Below are positions 55,861-63,435 of a stretch of 64,000 bases of DNA, one piece after another. The first letter of the stretch is position 1; each line of letters begins with the position of its first letter. Below the pieces are notes generated by a model, which made no database searches, was not told the origin of the DNA, and saw only the letters and a program-made list of their open reading frames with translations. The DNA comes from Flavobacteriales bacterium (GTDB lineage Bacteria > Bacteroidota > Bacteroidia > Flavobacteriales > CAJXXR01). A program made the translations under genes and the position numbers. Location: contig JAOAQX010000007.1 in NCBI GenBank assembly GCA_025210805.1, forward strand, positions 1 through 64,000. The letters run 5' to 3'.

Positions 55861-55868
55861 TAATTTTG
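55861..55868 (+). promoter_or_regulatory. -7 box of the RskA-C-like lipoprotein gene
   Basis: TAATTTTG, a full match to TANNTTTG, 53 nt before the ATG at 55922. A TTG at the expected distance is missing, so this is half supported. The spacer 55715-55860 shows nothing else. Confidence 0.4.
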
Positions 55869-55921
55869 AAGCACTTATAAACCCTCTCCTTTTCATTAAG
55901 GAGATAGATTAACAAAAAAAT

Positions 55922-56815
55922 ATGAAATTAATAAAATCACTAGTAGCTAGCCTAATACTAGCAGGAGTAGTTGTAAGTTCTTGTACAAAAGATGAAATTG
56001 AAACAAAAGAACAAGAAGGTAATCTAAAATTGAATTTTACCAATCTACCTAATTTAGGAAATGATGCCCAGTATGAAGGATGGATTATGGTAGATGGAAA
56101 ACCTGTTTCAGCAGGGGTATTTACTGTAGATGACAATGGAAACATGTCTAAATCAGAGTTTACACTCGATGCAGAGCAAATAGAAAAGGCTTCTACCTAC
56201 GTTCTAACCATAGAACCTAAACCAGATAACGACCCGAGCCCTACGGCAACTAGAATATTAGCAGGTGATTTCTCTAATGATATTGCAAACCTAGCCATTG
56301 ATCACTCAGCTGCATTGGCAAATAATTTTTCTACTTCTCAAGGGAAATATTTATTTGCAACACCTACAGACACTGACAGCACCAATGAACTAAGCGGAGT
56401 ATGGTTTCTACAACCAAGTGGAAATATGATGGCAAGTTCTCTAGATCTACCTAGTTTACCACAAGGTTGGGCATACGAAGGTTGGGCAGTTGTAGACGGT
56501 AAACCACTATCTACAGGAACATTCACAAAGGTAGATTCAGCTGATATGAGTGCAGATTTCTCAGGAAATGGAGTTGCTCCAAATTTCCCTGGTGAAGATT
56601 TTGTAAAAAATGCTCCAAATGGAGTAAACTTCCCAGTTAGTCTTCTTGGTAAAAACATTGTAATCTCTATAGAACCAGTACCAGACAATAGTCCAGCTCC
56701 TTTCTCTATGAAACCTTTAATAGGAACAGCTCCAGCTGATGGAATGCCACTAACGGTTTACAATATGGAAAATAAAATCGCTGACAATAAGCCAAGTGGA
56801 AAGGCTATGAGATAA
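55922..56815 (+). CDS. lipoprotein with two anti-sigma-K (RskA C-terminal)-like domains
   Basis: A 297-residue protein with signal and lipobox (ASLILAGVVVSSC). Two similar domains follow. The first (residues about 30-115) reads YEGWIMVDGKPVSAGVFTVD...VLTIEPKPDNDPSPT. The second (about 175-285) reads YEGWAVVDGKPLSTGTFTKVD...VISIEPVPDNSPAPF. The pair W-x-x-x-(D/G)GKPxSxGxF, then (T/S)(I/V)EPxxxxxPxP, is the core of the RskA/anti-sigma-K C-terminal domain. In known RskA this domain sits outside the membrane after a helix and a zinc-binding cytosolic ASD; here it is duplicated on a lipid anchor without ASD or sigma factor nearby. The role is unknown, and the resemblance is mine from memory. Confidence 0.75.
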   Translation: MKLIKSLVASLILAGVVVSSCTKDEIETKEQEGNLKLNFTNLPNLGNDAQYEGWIMVDGKPVSAGVFTVDDNGNMSKSEFTLDAEQIEKASTYVLTIEPKPDNDPSPTATRILAGDFSNDIANLAIDHSAALANNFSTSQGKYLFATPTDTDSTNELSGVWFLQPSGNMMASSLDLPSLPQGWAYEGWAVVDGKPLSTGTFTKVDSADMSADFSGNGVAPNFPGEDFVKNAPNGVNFPVSLLGKNIVISIEPVPDNSPAPFSMKPLIGTAPADGMPLTVYNMENKIADNKPSGKAMR

Positions 56816-56950
56816 TAATTCAAATAATCAATCTAATCTATCAAAATAAATAATAAAAAAAATACATATTAATTGTGCGAGTTATTTTGAGTGTACGAAC
56901 ATAAACAAATCAATAGATAAAATTATTAAGAACTTGAAACGATAGATTGA

Positions 56951-56979
56951 AACAGCCTCGAAAGAGGCTGTTTTTTTTT
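56951..56979 (+). terminator. terminator downstream of the RskA-C-like lipoprotein gene
   Basis: Stem CAGCCTC-GAAA-GAGGCTG (56953-56970) with a run of T from 56971. It is about 135 nt beyond the stop codon, so the transcript has a long 3' region or the hairpin ends another short transcript. Confidence 0.8.
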
Positions 56980-57436
56980 ATCTTAATAATTCAAAATGAG
57001 GGAGTTTTTCAGCCTTTTCATAAGCTCCTCTTTTCATATCCCACTGATAAAGAAGATGCTCCATACCATTTGACAAAATAATTAATGGAGCAGAATCATA
57101 TTCCATCGCCTGCATCAATACCTGATCATTCAACGGAATATGAGGCGCTTTTAGCTCTAATAAAATCAAATTTTCTCCCTGCCTATTACAGCAAATCATA
57201 TCGAAACGCAAGCCTCTAGTTGACAAACTTTTTGCTAATTTTTCTACACGCATTAAGCCAATAGGATAACCATAAGAATGGTATAATAAATGAATCCAAT
57301 GTTGTCGAACCCATTCCTCGGGTGTCAAAATGATATACTTTTGTCGCACTATATCCCACACCTCAAGATTAGAGTCCACTTCTTTAATCTTCAATGACGG
57401 AAAGGGTAAATTAAGTTTAGGAAACTGTAAACGCAT
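56978..57436 (-). CDS. stand-alone type I restriction HsdR_N-like nuclease domain protein
   Basis: A 152-residue protein resembling the N-terminal nuclease domain of type I restriction subunit R (HSDR_N_2) as a single domain. Motifs: VWDIVRQKYIILTPEEWVRQHWIHLLY, LRFDMICCNRQGENLILLELKAP (PD-(D/E)xK core: the Asp of FDMI and Glu-x-Lys of LELK) and the tail LSNGMEHLLYQW. No HsdS, HsdM or helicase part is nearby, so it is not a full restriction system. I chose ATG 57436 over GTG 57448. The start is only 5 nt from that of the divergent next gene. Confidence 0.82.
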   Translation of the reverse strand: MRLQFPKLNLPFPSLKIKEVDSNLEVWDIVRQKYIILTPEEWVRQHWIHLLYHSYGYPIGLMRVEKLAKSLSTRGLRFDMICCNRQGENLILLELKAPHIPLNDQVLMQAMEYDSAPLIILSNGMEHLLYQWDMKRGAYEKAEKLPHFELLR

Positions 57437-57441
57437 CGCAC

Positions 57442-58080
57442 TTGGCACTTTTTAAGAAAATTCAGTCTTATCTTTTCCCTGTTCTATTGGAACAACAAAT
57501 AGATCAAAATGAATTCGAATTATCGCTTTATTTATCTGCTGGAAAGGTAAAACTCTACACCGCAAATACCAATTATTCTGGTGGGAAATTAAAGAAAACC
57601 TTTCAAAAAGCATTACAAGATTATACTTTTAAACCCGAAGATGAAATTTTAATATTGGGTTTTGGAATGGGATCTATTTGGGAAATTATTAGAGAGGAAA
57701 AACTCCTCAATAATTCAGTTACAGGTGTTGAAAATGAGAATATTATCATTGATTGGATTAATGAATACCAACCCAAAATCATTCAAGATACACAAAGCAC
57801 AATCATTCAGTCTGATGCAAAAGAATTTCTTAAAAACAGTTCCAAAAAATTTGATCATATCATCATTGACTTATTTGTAGACCACTTAGTTCATCCCATG
57901 ATATTCAGTAATAAATTTGTACACTATTTACATAAGTGTTTAAATAAACAAGGAAACCTTATTCTGAATACCATGTATTGTCCATTAGATCTTATCCCCT
58001 CTGTATATCAAAAAGATTTTCTCATCAAAAAAACACTCAAAAAAGGATTAAACACCCTTTATTTTATGCAAATGCGATAA
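57442..58080 (+). CDS. spermidine-synthase-like methyltransferase-fold protein
   Basis: A 212-residue Rossmann-fold protein of the spermidine synthase/SAM-methyltransferase type. The nucleotide loop is DEILILGFGMGSIWEII, then VTGVENENIIIDW and the post-loop FDHIIIDLFVDH. It lacks the N-terminal beta-barrel of full spermidine synthases and the length is short, so polyamine synthesis is not certain. The start is TTG; no ATG is available between a stop at 57418 and the fold. It is divergent from the nuclease-like gene with a 5-nt gap, so each promoter must lie inside the other gene. Confidence 0.75.
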   Translation: MALFKKIQSYLFPVLLEQQIDQNEFELSLYLSAGKVKLYTANTNYSGGKLKKTFQKALQDYTFKPEDEILILGFGMGSIWEIIREEKLLNNSVTGVENENIIIDWINEYQPKIIQDTQSTIIQSDAKEFLKNSSKKFDHIIIDLFVDHLVHPMIFSNKFVHYLHKCLNKQGNLILNTMYCPLDLIPSVYQKDFLIKKTLKKGLNTLYFMQMR

Positions 58081-58174
58081 GATAAATAGCTTAAAAATCA
58101 ATCAAATTTCAAAAAAAATCCTTTGAATTTTAATTGGTATAATTAACTTGCAAAAAAAATAGAATTTCTGGGTA

Positions 58175-59263
58175 ATGAAGCGACTTGTATGTGTAATAAT
58201 TTTGACTATTGGAGTGAGTTTTTTATCTGCTGCCCAAACAACAGAAATAAAACATAAGCGATACATAAAACAATTTATTGATTTTGCTTTAGAGGAAGAG
58301 AGGAGCTCTGGTGTACCAGCTAGTATTACCTTAGCTCAAGGAATATTAGAATCCAATTCTGGAGAAAGCTTTTTAGCAAAAGAAGCCTATAACCACTTTG
58401 GCATTAAATGTAAAAAAACTTACGAAGGTAAGGTGATTTTTCATGACGATGATAAAAAAAACGATTGTTTTAGAGTATATGAAAGCGTTTTAGACTCTTA
58501 TAAAGATCATTCTAATTTCTTGAGAAAAAATAAACGCTATGCTTTTTTGTTCGACTATAAAAAATCCAACTATAAAGCTTGGGCAAAAGGCTTAAAAAAA
58601 GCAGGATATGCTACCGATAAAAAATACGCATATAGACTCATTGATATCATCGAGAAAAATAAGCTAGACGAACTTAATCTATACAGTAGTGGAGAAGATT
58701 TTTTGGCTTATATAGGAACTGTTTCTACAAAACCAAAAGGATGGCAAGATCCCATTGTGTCAAACACAAAAAAAGAGAAACAAATACAAGAGCCTAAAGA
58801 AGAAACTCCTCAACCAAAAGATGATATTCTCATTGCAGTAGAGACTGTGAAAAAGGAAAAAGAAGCCAAAAAAGAAATTAAAGTTGAAACTAAACCAACT
58901 ATTCAAGAGAAAAAACTCGAGAATAAATATTACCAGCGTTTCATCCATAAAAATGGAGCAACATTTATCCTTACAGTTGAAGGTGACAATTTTGAAACCA
59001 TTAGCAAAAGGCATGATATATGGGTTTCTGAACTAAAAAGATATAATGAAGTTACGATTTCGCCAGTTTATGGACAAAATGAGTTTGTGTATGTAAGACC
59101 TAAAAAACGGAAAGCACATACTAAATATTATTATGTAAAAGAAAACGATACAATTTATAATATCGCTCAAAAATTTGGAGTGTGGATTAAAAGAATCCGA
59201 AAAATGAACGACATTGAACCTGGTGAAGGCGTAACTCCTGGTATGAGAATTAGACTTAGATAA
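58175..59263 (+). CDS. glucosaminidase (GH73-like) with two LysM domains
   Basis: A 362-residue exported muralytic enzyme. A signal peptide (VCVIILTIGVSFLSAAQ) is followed by a glucosaminidase domain at residues about 28-170 (PASITLAQGILESNSGESFLAKEAYNHFGIKCK; catalytic Glu likely in ILES), with YATDKKYAYRLIDII typical. After a charged Lys/Glu linker (about 195-250), two LysM-like modules bind glycan (FETISKRHDIWVSELKRYNE and YYVKENDTIYNIAQKFGVWIKRIRKMNDI). It cleaves N-acetylglucosaminyl links of peptidoglycan. It is 1 nt upstream of the XRE regulator gene. Confidence 0.92.
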   Translation: MKRLVCVIILTIGVSFLSAAQTTEIKHKRYIKQFIDFALEEERSSGVPASITLAQGILESNSGESFLAKEAYNHFGIKCKKTYEGKVIFHDDDKKNDCFRVYESVLDSYKDHSNFLRKNKRYAFLFDYKKSNYKAWAKGLKKAGYATDKKYAYRLIDIIEKNKLDELNLYSSGEDFLAYIGTVSTKPKGWQDPIVSNTKKEKQIQEPKEETPQPKDDILIAVETVKKEKEAKKEIKVETKPTIQEKKLENKYYQRFIHKNGATFILTVEGDNFETISKRHDIWVSELKRYNEVTISPVYGQNEFVYVRPKKRKAHTKYYYVKENDTIYNIAQKFGVWIKRIRKMNDIEPGEGVTPGMRIRLR

Positions 59264-59264
59264 A

Positions 59265-59966
59265 ATGAGCTATATAGGAAAAAATATCAAATGGTTTAGA
59301 AAGCAAAAACAAATTAGTCAAACAGAGTTTGCTAATATCTTTGCGATCACACGAGCAAGTGTAGGCTCTTATGAAGAAGAAAGATCGGAACCAAAAATTG
59401 AGCTTTTACAAAAAATTGCTTCCTACTTCAATGTAAGCCTAGATGATTTAATTTCCATAGATTTAGCCTTCAAAAATCCTGACCAACAACAGCTTTCTCA
59501 AATGACTATTGATCATATTTTTGAAGTAAAGGAAAGCAATAGCCAACAGAATAATACCCAACTGCAAAGCCCACCAAAAACAGAAGAAATTTCTGAAAAA
59601 ACACCGATTATTTCTTTTGAAAGAAAAGAAATAGAACCGACTTCTGATCCTTTGTTGAAGTCTATTCTATTCTCTGAAAACGGCATGAATTTTACTGAAA
59701 TTGAAGTGCGTCCTTTTTCCTTTTTAGAAATGGTAGATGCCTGCTGTAAGCTTCAACCCAATATGGAACGACCTGAAGATTTCAGTATTCGAGATGGTAG
59801 TTATCTTTGGCTCCAAAAAATACCCTTAAATAAAGAGGCAAAAGGCTTATTAGTTATCGAAAAAAACAATGAATTTAGTGTACTAAAAGGAGTATCTATC
59901 AGCACGGAAGAAGCCAAAGTATGGAGAATACTTTTTGTTCAAGACTCTATCAATAATTTTATATAA
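59265..59966 (+). CDS. XRE-family transcriptional regulator
   Basis: A 233-residue regulator. The N-terminal helix-turn-helix (residues 4-60) reads IGKNIKWFRKQKQISQTEFANIFAITRASVGSYEEERSEPKIELLQKIASYFNVSLDDLI, as in Cro/C1 proteins. A Gln/Ser-rich linker follows, then a C-terminal domain (residues about 120-230; RPEDFSIRDGSYLWLQKIPLN) that vaguely resembles the S24/LexA-like fold, but I see no catalytic Ser-Lys pair. Target genes are unknown. It lies 1 nt after the muramidase gene and 1 nt before the PLD gene, in one operon. Confidence 0.82.
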   Translation: MSYIGKNIKWFRKQKQISQTEFANIFAITRASVGSYEEERSEPKIELLQKIASYFNVSLDDLISIDLAFKNPDQQQLSQMTIDHIFEVKESNSQQNNTQLQSPPKTEEISEKTPIISFERKEIEPTSDPLLKSILFSENGMNFTEIEVRPFSFLEMVDACCKLQPNMERPEDFSIRDGSYLWLQKIPLNKEAKGLLVIEKNNEFSVLKGVSISTEEAKVWRILFVQDSINNFI

Positions 59967-59967
59967 T

Positions 59968-60612
59968 ATGTTTGATCAACTCATTGAAGATTTACACAAA
60001 CTTGCCGTAGGAGAACTTAAAGAAAAGTGGTTTTTTCAGTCTTGGGAGAAAAAAGTAGAGGAAGTTGCCCATCTCAAGAAAAATGAAATTTTGGTAAGCA
60101 TTTTTGAAAAAGAAAACTACACTGAAATTCAAAAACTACGCATTCTTGATACACTTGATGTCCTTTTTTCAGGATACCAATACCGAGTAGCTTTTAGCCC
60201 TAGTGATGAATGTCAAGAACTCATACTCCAATCAATAAAAAAAGCAAAACAACAGATTGATATTTGCGTATTTACCATATCCGACAACGATATTAGTAAA
60301 GAGATTATCCGAGCCAAAAAAAGAGGCGTTCACATAAGAATCTTAACGGATAATGACAAACAATTTGACAAAGGTTCTGATATTTATGATCTGGAAAAAG
60401 CAGGAATTACTGTTCGTTTTGATAGAACTGACAACCACATGCATCATAAATTTGCCATTTTTGATCATAAAGAACTTCTCACAGGAAGCTATAACTGGAC
60501 TCGATCGGCAAAATTGTACAATAACGAAAATATCATTATTGTAAAACACCCCAAAATGATTGATGATTTCCAAGAAGAATTCAATCAGTTGTGGCAAAAG
60601 TATAAGGTCTGA
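59968..60612 (+). CDS. phospholipase D-like nuclease with single HKD motif
   Basis: A 214-residue protein. Residues 1-70 form a charged helical N-terminal region; a PLD domain follows from about residue 85 (ILQSIKKAKQQIDICVFTISDNDISKEIIRAKKRGVHIRILTDN). The single HKD motif is MHHKFAIFDHKELLTGSYNWTRSA, with a closing NENIIIVKHPKM. One-HKD PLD proteins such as bacterial Nuc act as dimers on DNA, and some relatives hydrolyse cardiolipin. No signal peptide is seen, so it is cytosolic. ATG 59968 is chosen over ATG 59935, which overlaps the XRE gene. Confidence 0.88.
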   Translation: MFDQLIEDLHKLAVGELKEKWFFQSWEKKVEEVAHLKKNEILVSIFEKENYTEIQKLRILDTLDVLFSGYQYRVAFSPSDECQELILQSIKKAKQQIDICVFTISDNDISKEIIRAKKRGVHIRILTDNDKQFDKGSDIYDLEKAGITVRFDRTDNHMHHKFAIFDHKELLTGSYNWTRSAKLYNNENIIIVKHPKMIDDFQEEFNQLWQKYKV

Positions 60613-60656
60613 GATTCATTTGCTAACTTTGCCTTGCAAAAACCACCAAAAAAATT

Positions 60657-60959
60657 ATGGTACGATTTCCACTTTTGCTAAACTTTTTAGGAACACAAGA
60701 ACTTATTTTAGTGATCTTGGTGATTCTATTTATGTTTGGACCTAAGAAAATTCCTGAACTCGCTCGCTCTCTTGGAAAAGGATTGAGAAAAATTAATGAT
60801 GCAAAAAATAGCATTACTGATGAAATCAAAAAAGGAATGAATGAAGTGCAAGGCGAAGGTGACGGAATTGTTAAGGATATTAATGAGGTAAAAAACGATA
60901 TGCAAGACATCAAAAAGAAGATTGAGCAAGAAGTAAAAAACACCATTCCAAGAAAATAA
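60657..60959 (+). CDS. tatA: Sec-independent protein translocase subunit TatA/E
   Basis: A 100-residue Tat subunit: an N-terminal membrane helix (LILVILVILFMF) then the hinge FGPKKIPELARSLGKGLRKIND and a long acidic/basic amphipathic helix. TatA forms the pore-like part of the twin-arginine pathway, which exports folded proteins. TatC is not in the window. The hinge motif FGPKKIPELAR and the length fit TatA/TatE well; the C-terminal tail is longer than the minimum. Confidence 0.93.
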   Translation: MVRFPLLLNFLGTQELILVILVILFMFGPKKIPELARSLGKGLRKINDAKNSITDEIKKGMNEVQGEGDGIVKDINEVKNDMQDIKKKIEQEVKNTIPRK

Positions 60960-60965
60960 TCTATT

Positions 60966-61898
60966 TTGATACAATTATTACTCATTATTTTATCCCTCGC
61001 CATGCTCATTTTTGCGGGTGATATTCTTGTAAAAGGAGCTGTTTCAATTTCATTGAAACTTAAAATCCCAATGATGATTGTGGGTTTAACGGTTATTTCT
61101 TTTGCCACTTCAGCCCCCGAATTATTTGTAAGCCTACAAGCCGCTTGGGCAGGCGATAGCGATATTTCTATCGGAAACGTTATTGGGTCTAATATTGCCA
61201 ATATTTCTATTGTCTTAGGGCCTACAGCTTTAATATTTCCCATCATTGTAAAACAAAGAGTTTACCGTTTTGATTGGTTAATAATGGCACTTTTTTCTGT
61301 TGTTTTTGGGGTTTTTATGTACACCGATAACAATATATCTCGCATAGAAGGAGGAATACTCTTCGCGGGACTCCTTGCCTATGTCATTTCTATGGTTGTG
61401 TCGGTAAAGAAAAACCCAATGGAAGAAGATGACGAAGGAACTATCTATCCTATGTGGAGAAGTGTAAGTTATTTAATTATAGGAATTGTGGGTTTAAAAT
61501 ACGGTTCAGAACTTCTAATTGACCAAGTAAAACTATTTGCTGCTGATGTCGGGATTTCAAAAAGAGTGATTTCTTTAACCGTCGTGGCATTTGGAACATC
61601 CATTCCAGAATTAACGGCCTCCTTAGTAGCTGCATATCAAGGAAGAAAAGACCTATCGGTGGGAAATCTTATTGGTTCTAATATTTTTAATATTGGTTCT
61701 GTTATAGGACTCACTTCTTTAGTAACTCCTATCGCTATTACTTCTCAATCGCAACTTTTTGATTGGGCTTGGATGATGGGTATTGCCATTCTACTTCTTC
61801 TTACTATTGTGTTGAATAAACAAAATAAAATAGGAAGAGTTTCGGGTGGTTTACTCACTTTAGTTTACATTCTCTATACAGTTTCTTTGTTTCTATAA
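60966..61898 (+). CDS. calcium/sodium antiporter (CaCA family, YrbG-like)
   Basis: A 310-residue cation/Ca exchanger with two inverted halves. Each holds an alpha repeat: first VGLTVISFATSAPELFVSLQAA followed by GDSDISIGNVIGSNIANISIVLGPTAL; second ISLTVVAFGTSIPELTASLVAAYQGRKDLSVGNLIGSNIFNIGSVIG. The Glu of SAPEL and SIPEL binds the cation. About ten membrane helices. It probably extrudes Ca2+ in exchange for Na+ or H+. The start is TTG at 60966; the next ATG is inside the first helix. The gene follows tatA by 6 nt. Confidence 0.93.
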   Translation: MIQLLLIILSLAMLIFAGDILVKGAVSISLKLKIPMMIVGLTVISFATSAPELFVSLQAAWAGDSDISIGNVIGSNIANISIVLGPTALIFPIIVKQRVYRFDWLIMALFSVVFGVFMYTDNNISRIEGGILFAGLLAYVISMVVSVKKNPMEEDDEGTIYPMWRSVSYLIIGIVGLKYGSELLIDQVKLFAADVGISKRVISLTVVAFGTSIPELTASLVAAYQGRKDLSVGNLIGSNIFNIGSVIGLTSLVTPIAITSQSQLFDWAWMMGIAILLLLTIVLNKQNKIGRVSGGLLTLVYILYTVSLFL

Positions 61899-61923
61899 CA
61901 CTTAATTTATGGAAAGTTTGAAC

Positions 61924-61931
61924 TATATTTG
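61924..61931 (+). promoter_or_regulatory. -7 box before the flippase-like gene
   Basis: TATATTTG, a full match to TANNTTTG, 40 nt before the GTG at 61972; the -33 position reads TTA (19-base spacing). Confidence 0.45.
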
Positions 61932-61971
61932 GGAATTGAATTTTATTTAAATCAAACAAAAATAGAAAATC

Positions 61972-62961
61972 GTGAAAAAAGCGCTTAAAATAATCCTTCC
62001 TCTACTCCTTGGAGTTTTTCTGATCTGGTGGTCTGTAAAAGATATGTCGAAGGCTGATAAAGAATCGGTTATTAGCTCCATTAAGAATGCTGATTATTTT
62101 TGGCTAGGACTCTCTGTTTTTATAGGGATCCTTAGTCATATTTCGAGAGCCTGGAGATGGAAATATTCTTTAGAGGCAATTGGGGCAAATTTCACCTTGA
62201 AAAATGCCACATTTTCAGTCTTTATCTCCTATCTCGTAAACCTAGCAATACCAAGAGCGGGAGAAGTTTCTAGAGTTGCCGTATTTTCTAAAGCAGAAAA
62301 CAATCCTTTTGATAAAACCTTAGGGACAGTAGTTGCCGAACGTGTAGTAGATATGGTTCTACTTTTAGTAACCCTTGGAATTGTCTTTTTGGTACAATTT
62401 GATATTATTATCCAAACCATTCAACCCAAAGAAGAAAGTTCTGAGAGTTCACCCGTTCTTCTTGGCGTAATTGCTGTTGTAGGGCTTATTGTCGCTATTG
62501 TTGGTTGGAGAATTATTTCTAAAGCAAAAGAGGGTATTTTACTCAAAATAAAAGAGTTTTTATTGGGTATTTGGGAAGGCTTACTTTCTATTTGGAAAAT
62601 GGAAAATAAAGGCTATTTCTTATTGCATACTTTTATCATTTGGGGATTATATATCGCGATGTTTTGGGTATCTATTTACGCCATTCCTGAGACTTCAAAT
62701 ATCGGGTTTGGTGCCATTATTACTGCATTTGCAGCTGGAGGAATTGCCATGGTAGTTTCCACAGGAGGCTTGGGAGCATACCCAATAGCTATTGCAACGG
62801 TATTACTAAACTATGGCGTTCCAGAAACGGCGGGAACGGCTTTAGGATGGGCAATGTGGGGTGCACAAACACTTATGTTTTTGGTTCTAGGAGGACTTTC
62901 CTTTTTCCTGATTACAGTAATGAACAGAGAAAAAATCCTTGATGAAGAACATGAAGGATAA
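61972..62961 (+). CDS. flippase-like membrane protein (LPG synthase TM-domain family)
   Basis: A 329-residue polytopic protein with about eight hydrophobic segments. The family elements are LSVFIGILSHISRAWRWKYSLEAIG, VFISYLVNLAIPRAGEVSRVAVFSKAENNPFDKTLGTVVAERVVDMV and the later GGIAMVVSTGGLGAYPIAIATVLLNYGV. It belongs to the lysylphosphatidylglycerol-synthase TM region/UPF0104 group, often called a flippase-like domain, whose substrate is usually a lipid or polyprenyl phosphate. The start is GTG at 61972. It overlaps rfaE2 by 20 bp. Confidence 0.88.
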   Translation: MKKALKIILPLLLGVFLIWWSVKDMSKADKESVISSIKNADYFWLGLSVFIGILSHISRAWRWKYSLEAIGANFTLKNATFSVFISYLVNLAIPRAGEVSRVAVFSKAENNPFDKTLGTVVAERVVDMVLLLVTLGIVFLVQFDIIIQTIQPKEESSESSPVLLGVIAVVGLIVAIVGWRIISKAKEGILLKIKEFLLGIWEGLLSIWKMENKGYFLLHTFIIWGLYIAMFWVSIYAIPETSNIGFGAIITAFAAGGIAMVVSTGGLGAYPIAIATVLLNYGVPETAGTALGWAMWGAQTLMFLVLGGLSFFLITVMNREKILDEEHEG

Positions 62962-63421
62962 AATCTACACACTAGAAGAACTGATTATCAGAAGGCAATC
63001 TTGGAAAAAACAAAATAAAAAAGTGGTTTTCACCAATGGTTGCTTTGATCTCATTCATCGTGGACATTTACAATATTTGGCTCAAGCCAAAGAACTGGGA
63101 GACAAACTTATTGTAGCCATAAATTCTGATATTTCTGTAAAAATCCTTAAAGGAGAAAACAGACCGATTAAACCCGAAATAGATCGATTACTCACTATGG
63201 CGGCATTTTCTTTTGTAGATGCCGTTGTTCTTTTTGAAGAAGAAACTCCTACAAAATTAATTGACGCGCTCATTCCAGACATTTTAGTAAAAGGAGGCGA
63301 CTACGAAATAGAAAAAATCGTTGGTTACAAAACCGTTACCCAACACGGAGGGCAAGTACTTACTTTAGATTTTGTAGCTGGGAGTTCTACTTCCAATTTT
63401 GTAGAAAAACTGAAAAACTAA
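62942..63421 (+). CDS. rfaE2: heptose 1-phosphate adenylyltransferase
   Basis: A 159-residue nucleotidyltransferase (the HldE C-terminal domain as a single protein) that makes ADP-D-glycero-D-manno-heptose for LPS core. The motifs are VFTNGCFDLIHRGHLQYLAQAKELGDKLIVAINSD, with the HxGH signature HRGH, and a late GSSTSNFVEKL. TTG 62939, ATG 62942 and ATG 62951 are in frame; I prefer an ATG. It begins inside the last 20 bp of the flippase-like gene, so the two are coupled. RfaE1, GmhA and GmhB are not seen. Confidence 0.94.
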   Translation: MKNMKDKIYTLEELIIRRQSWKKQNKKVVFTNGCFDLIHRGHLQYLAQAKELGDKLIVAINSDISVKILKGENRPIKPEIDRLLTMAAFSFVDAVVLFEEETPTKLIDALIPDILVKGGDYEIEKIVGYKTVTQHGGQVLTLDFVAGSSTSNFVEKLKN

Positions 63422-63435
63422 GTTTACGTTTCGTT

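Noticed and set aside
56978-57436. Complete type I restriction-modification system
   Set aside because: Only an HsdR_N-like domain is present; no HsdM, HsdS or helicase part is in the window.
60623-61246. 207-codon minus-strand frame
   Set aside because: It lies opposite tatA and the start of the antiporter gene, both with clear family motifs.
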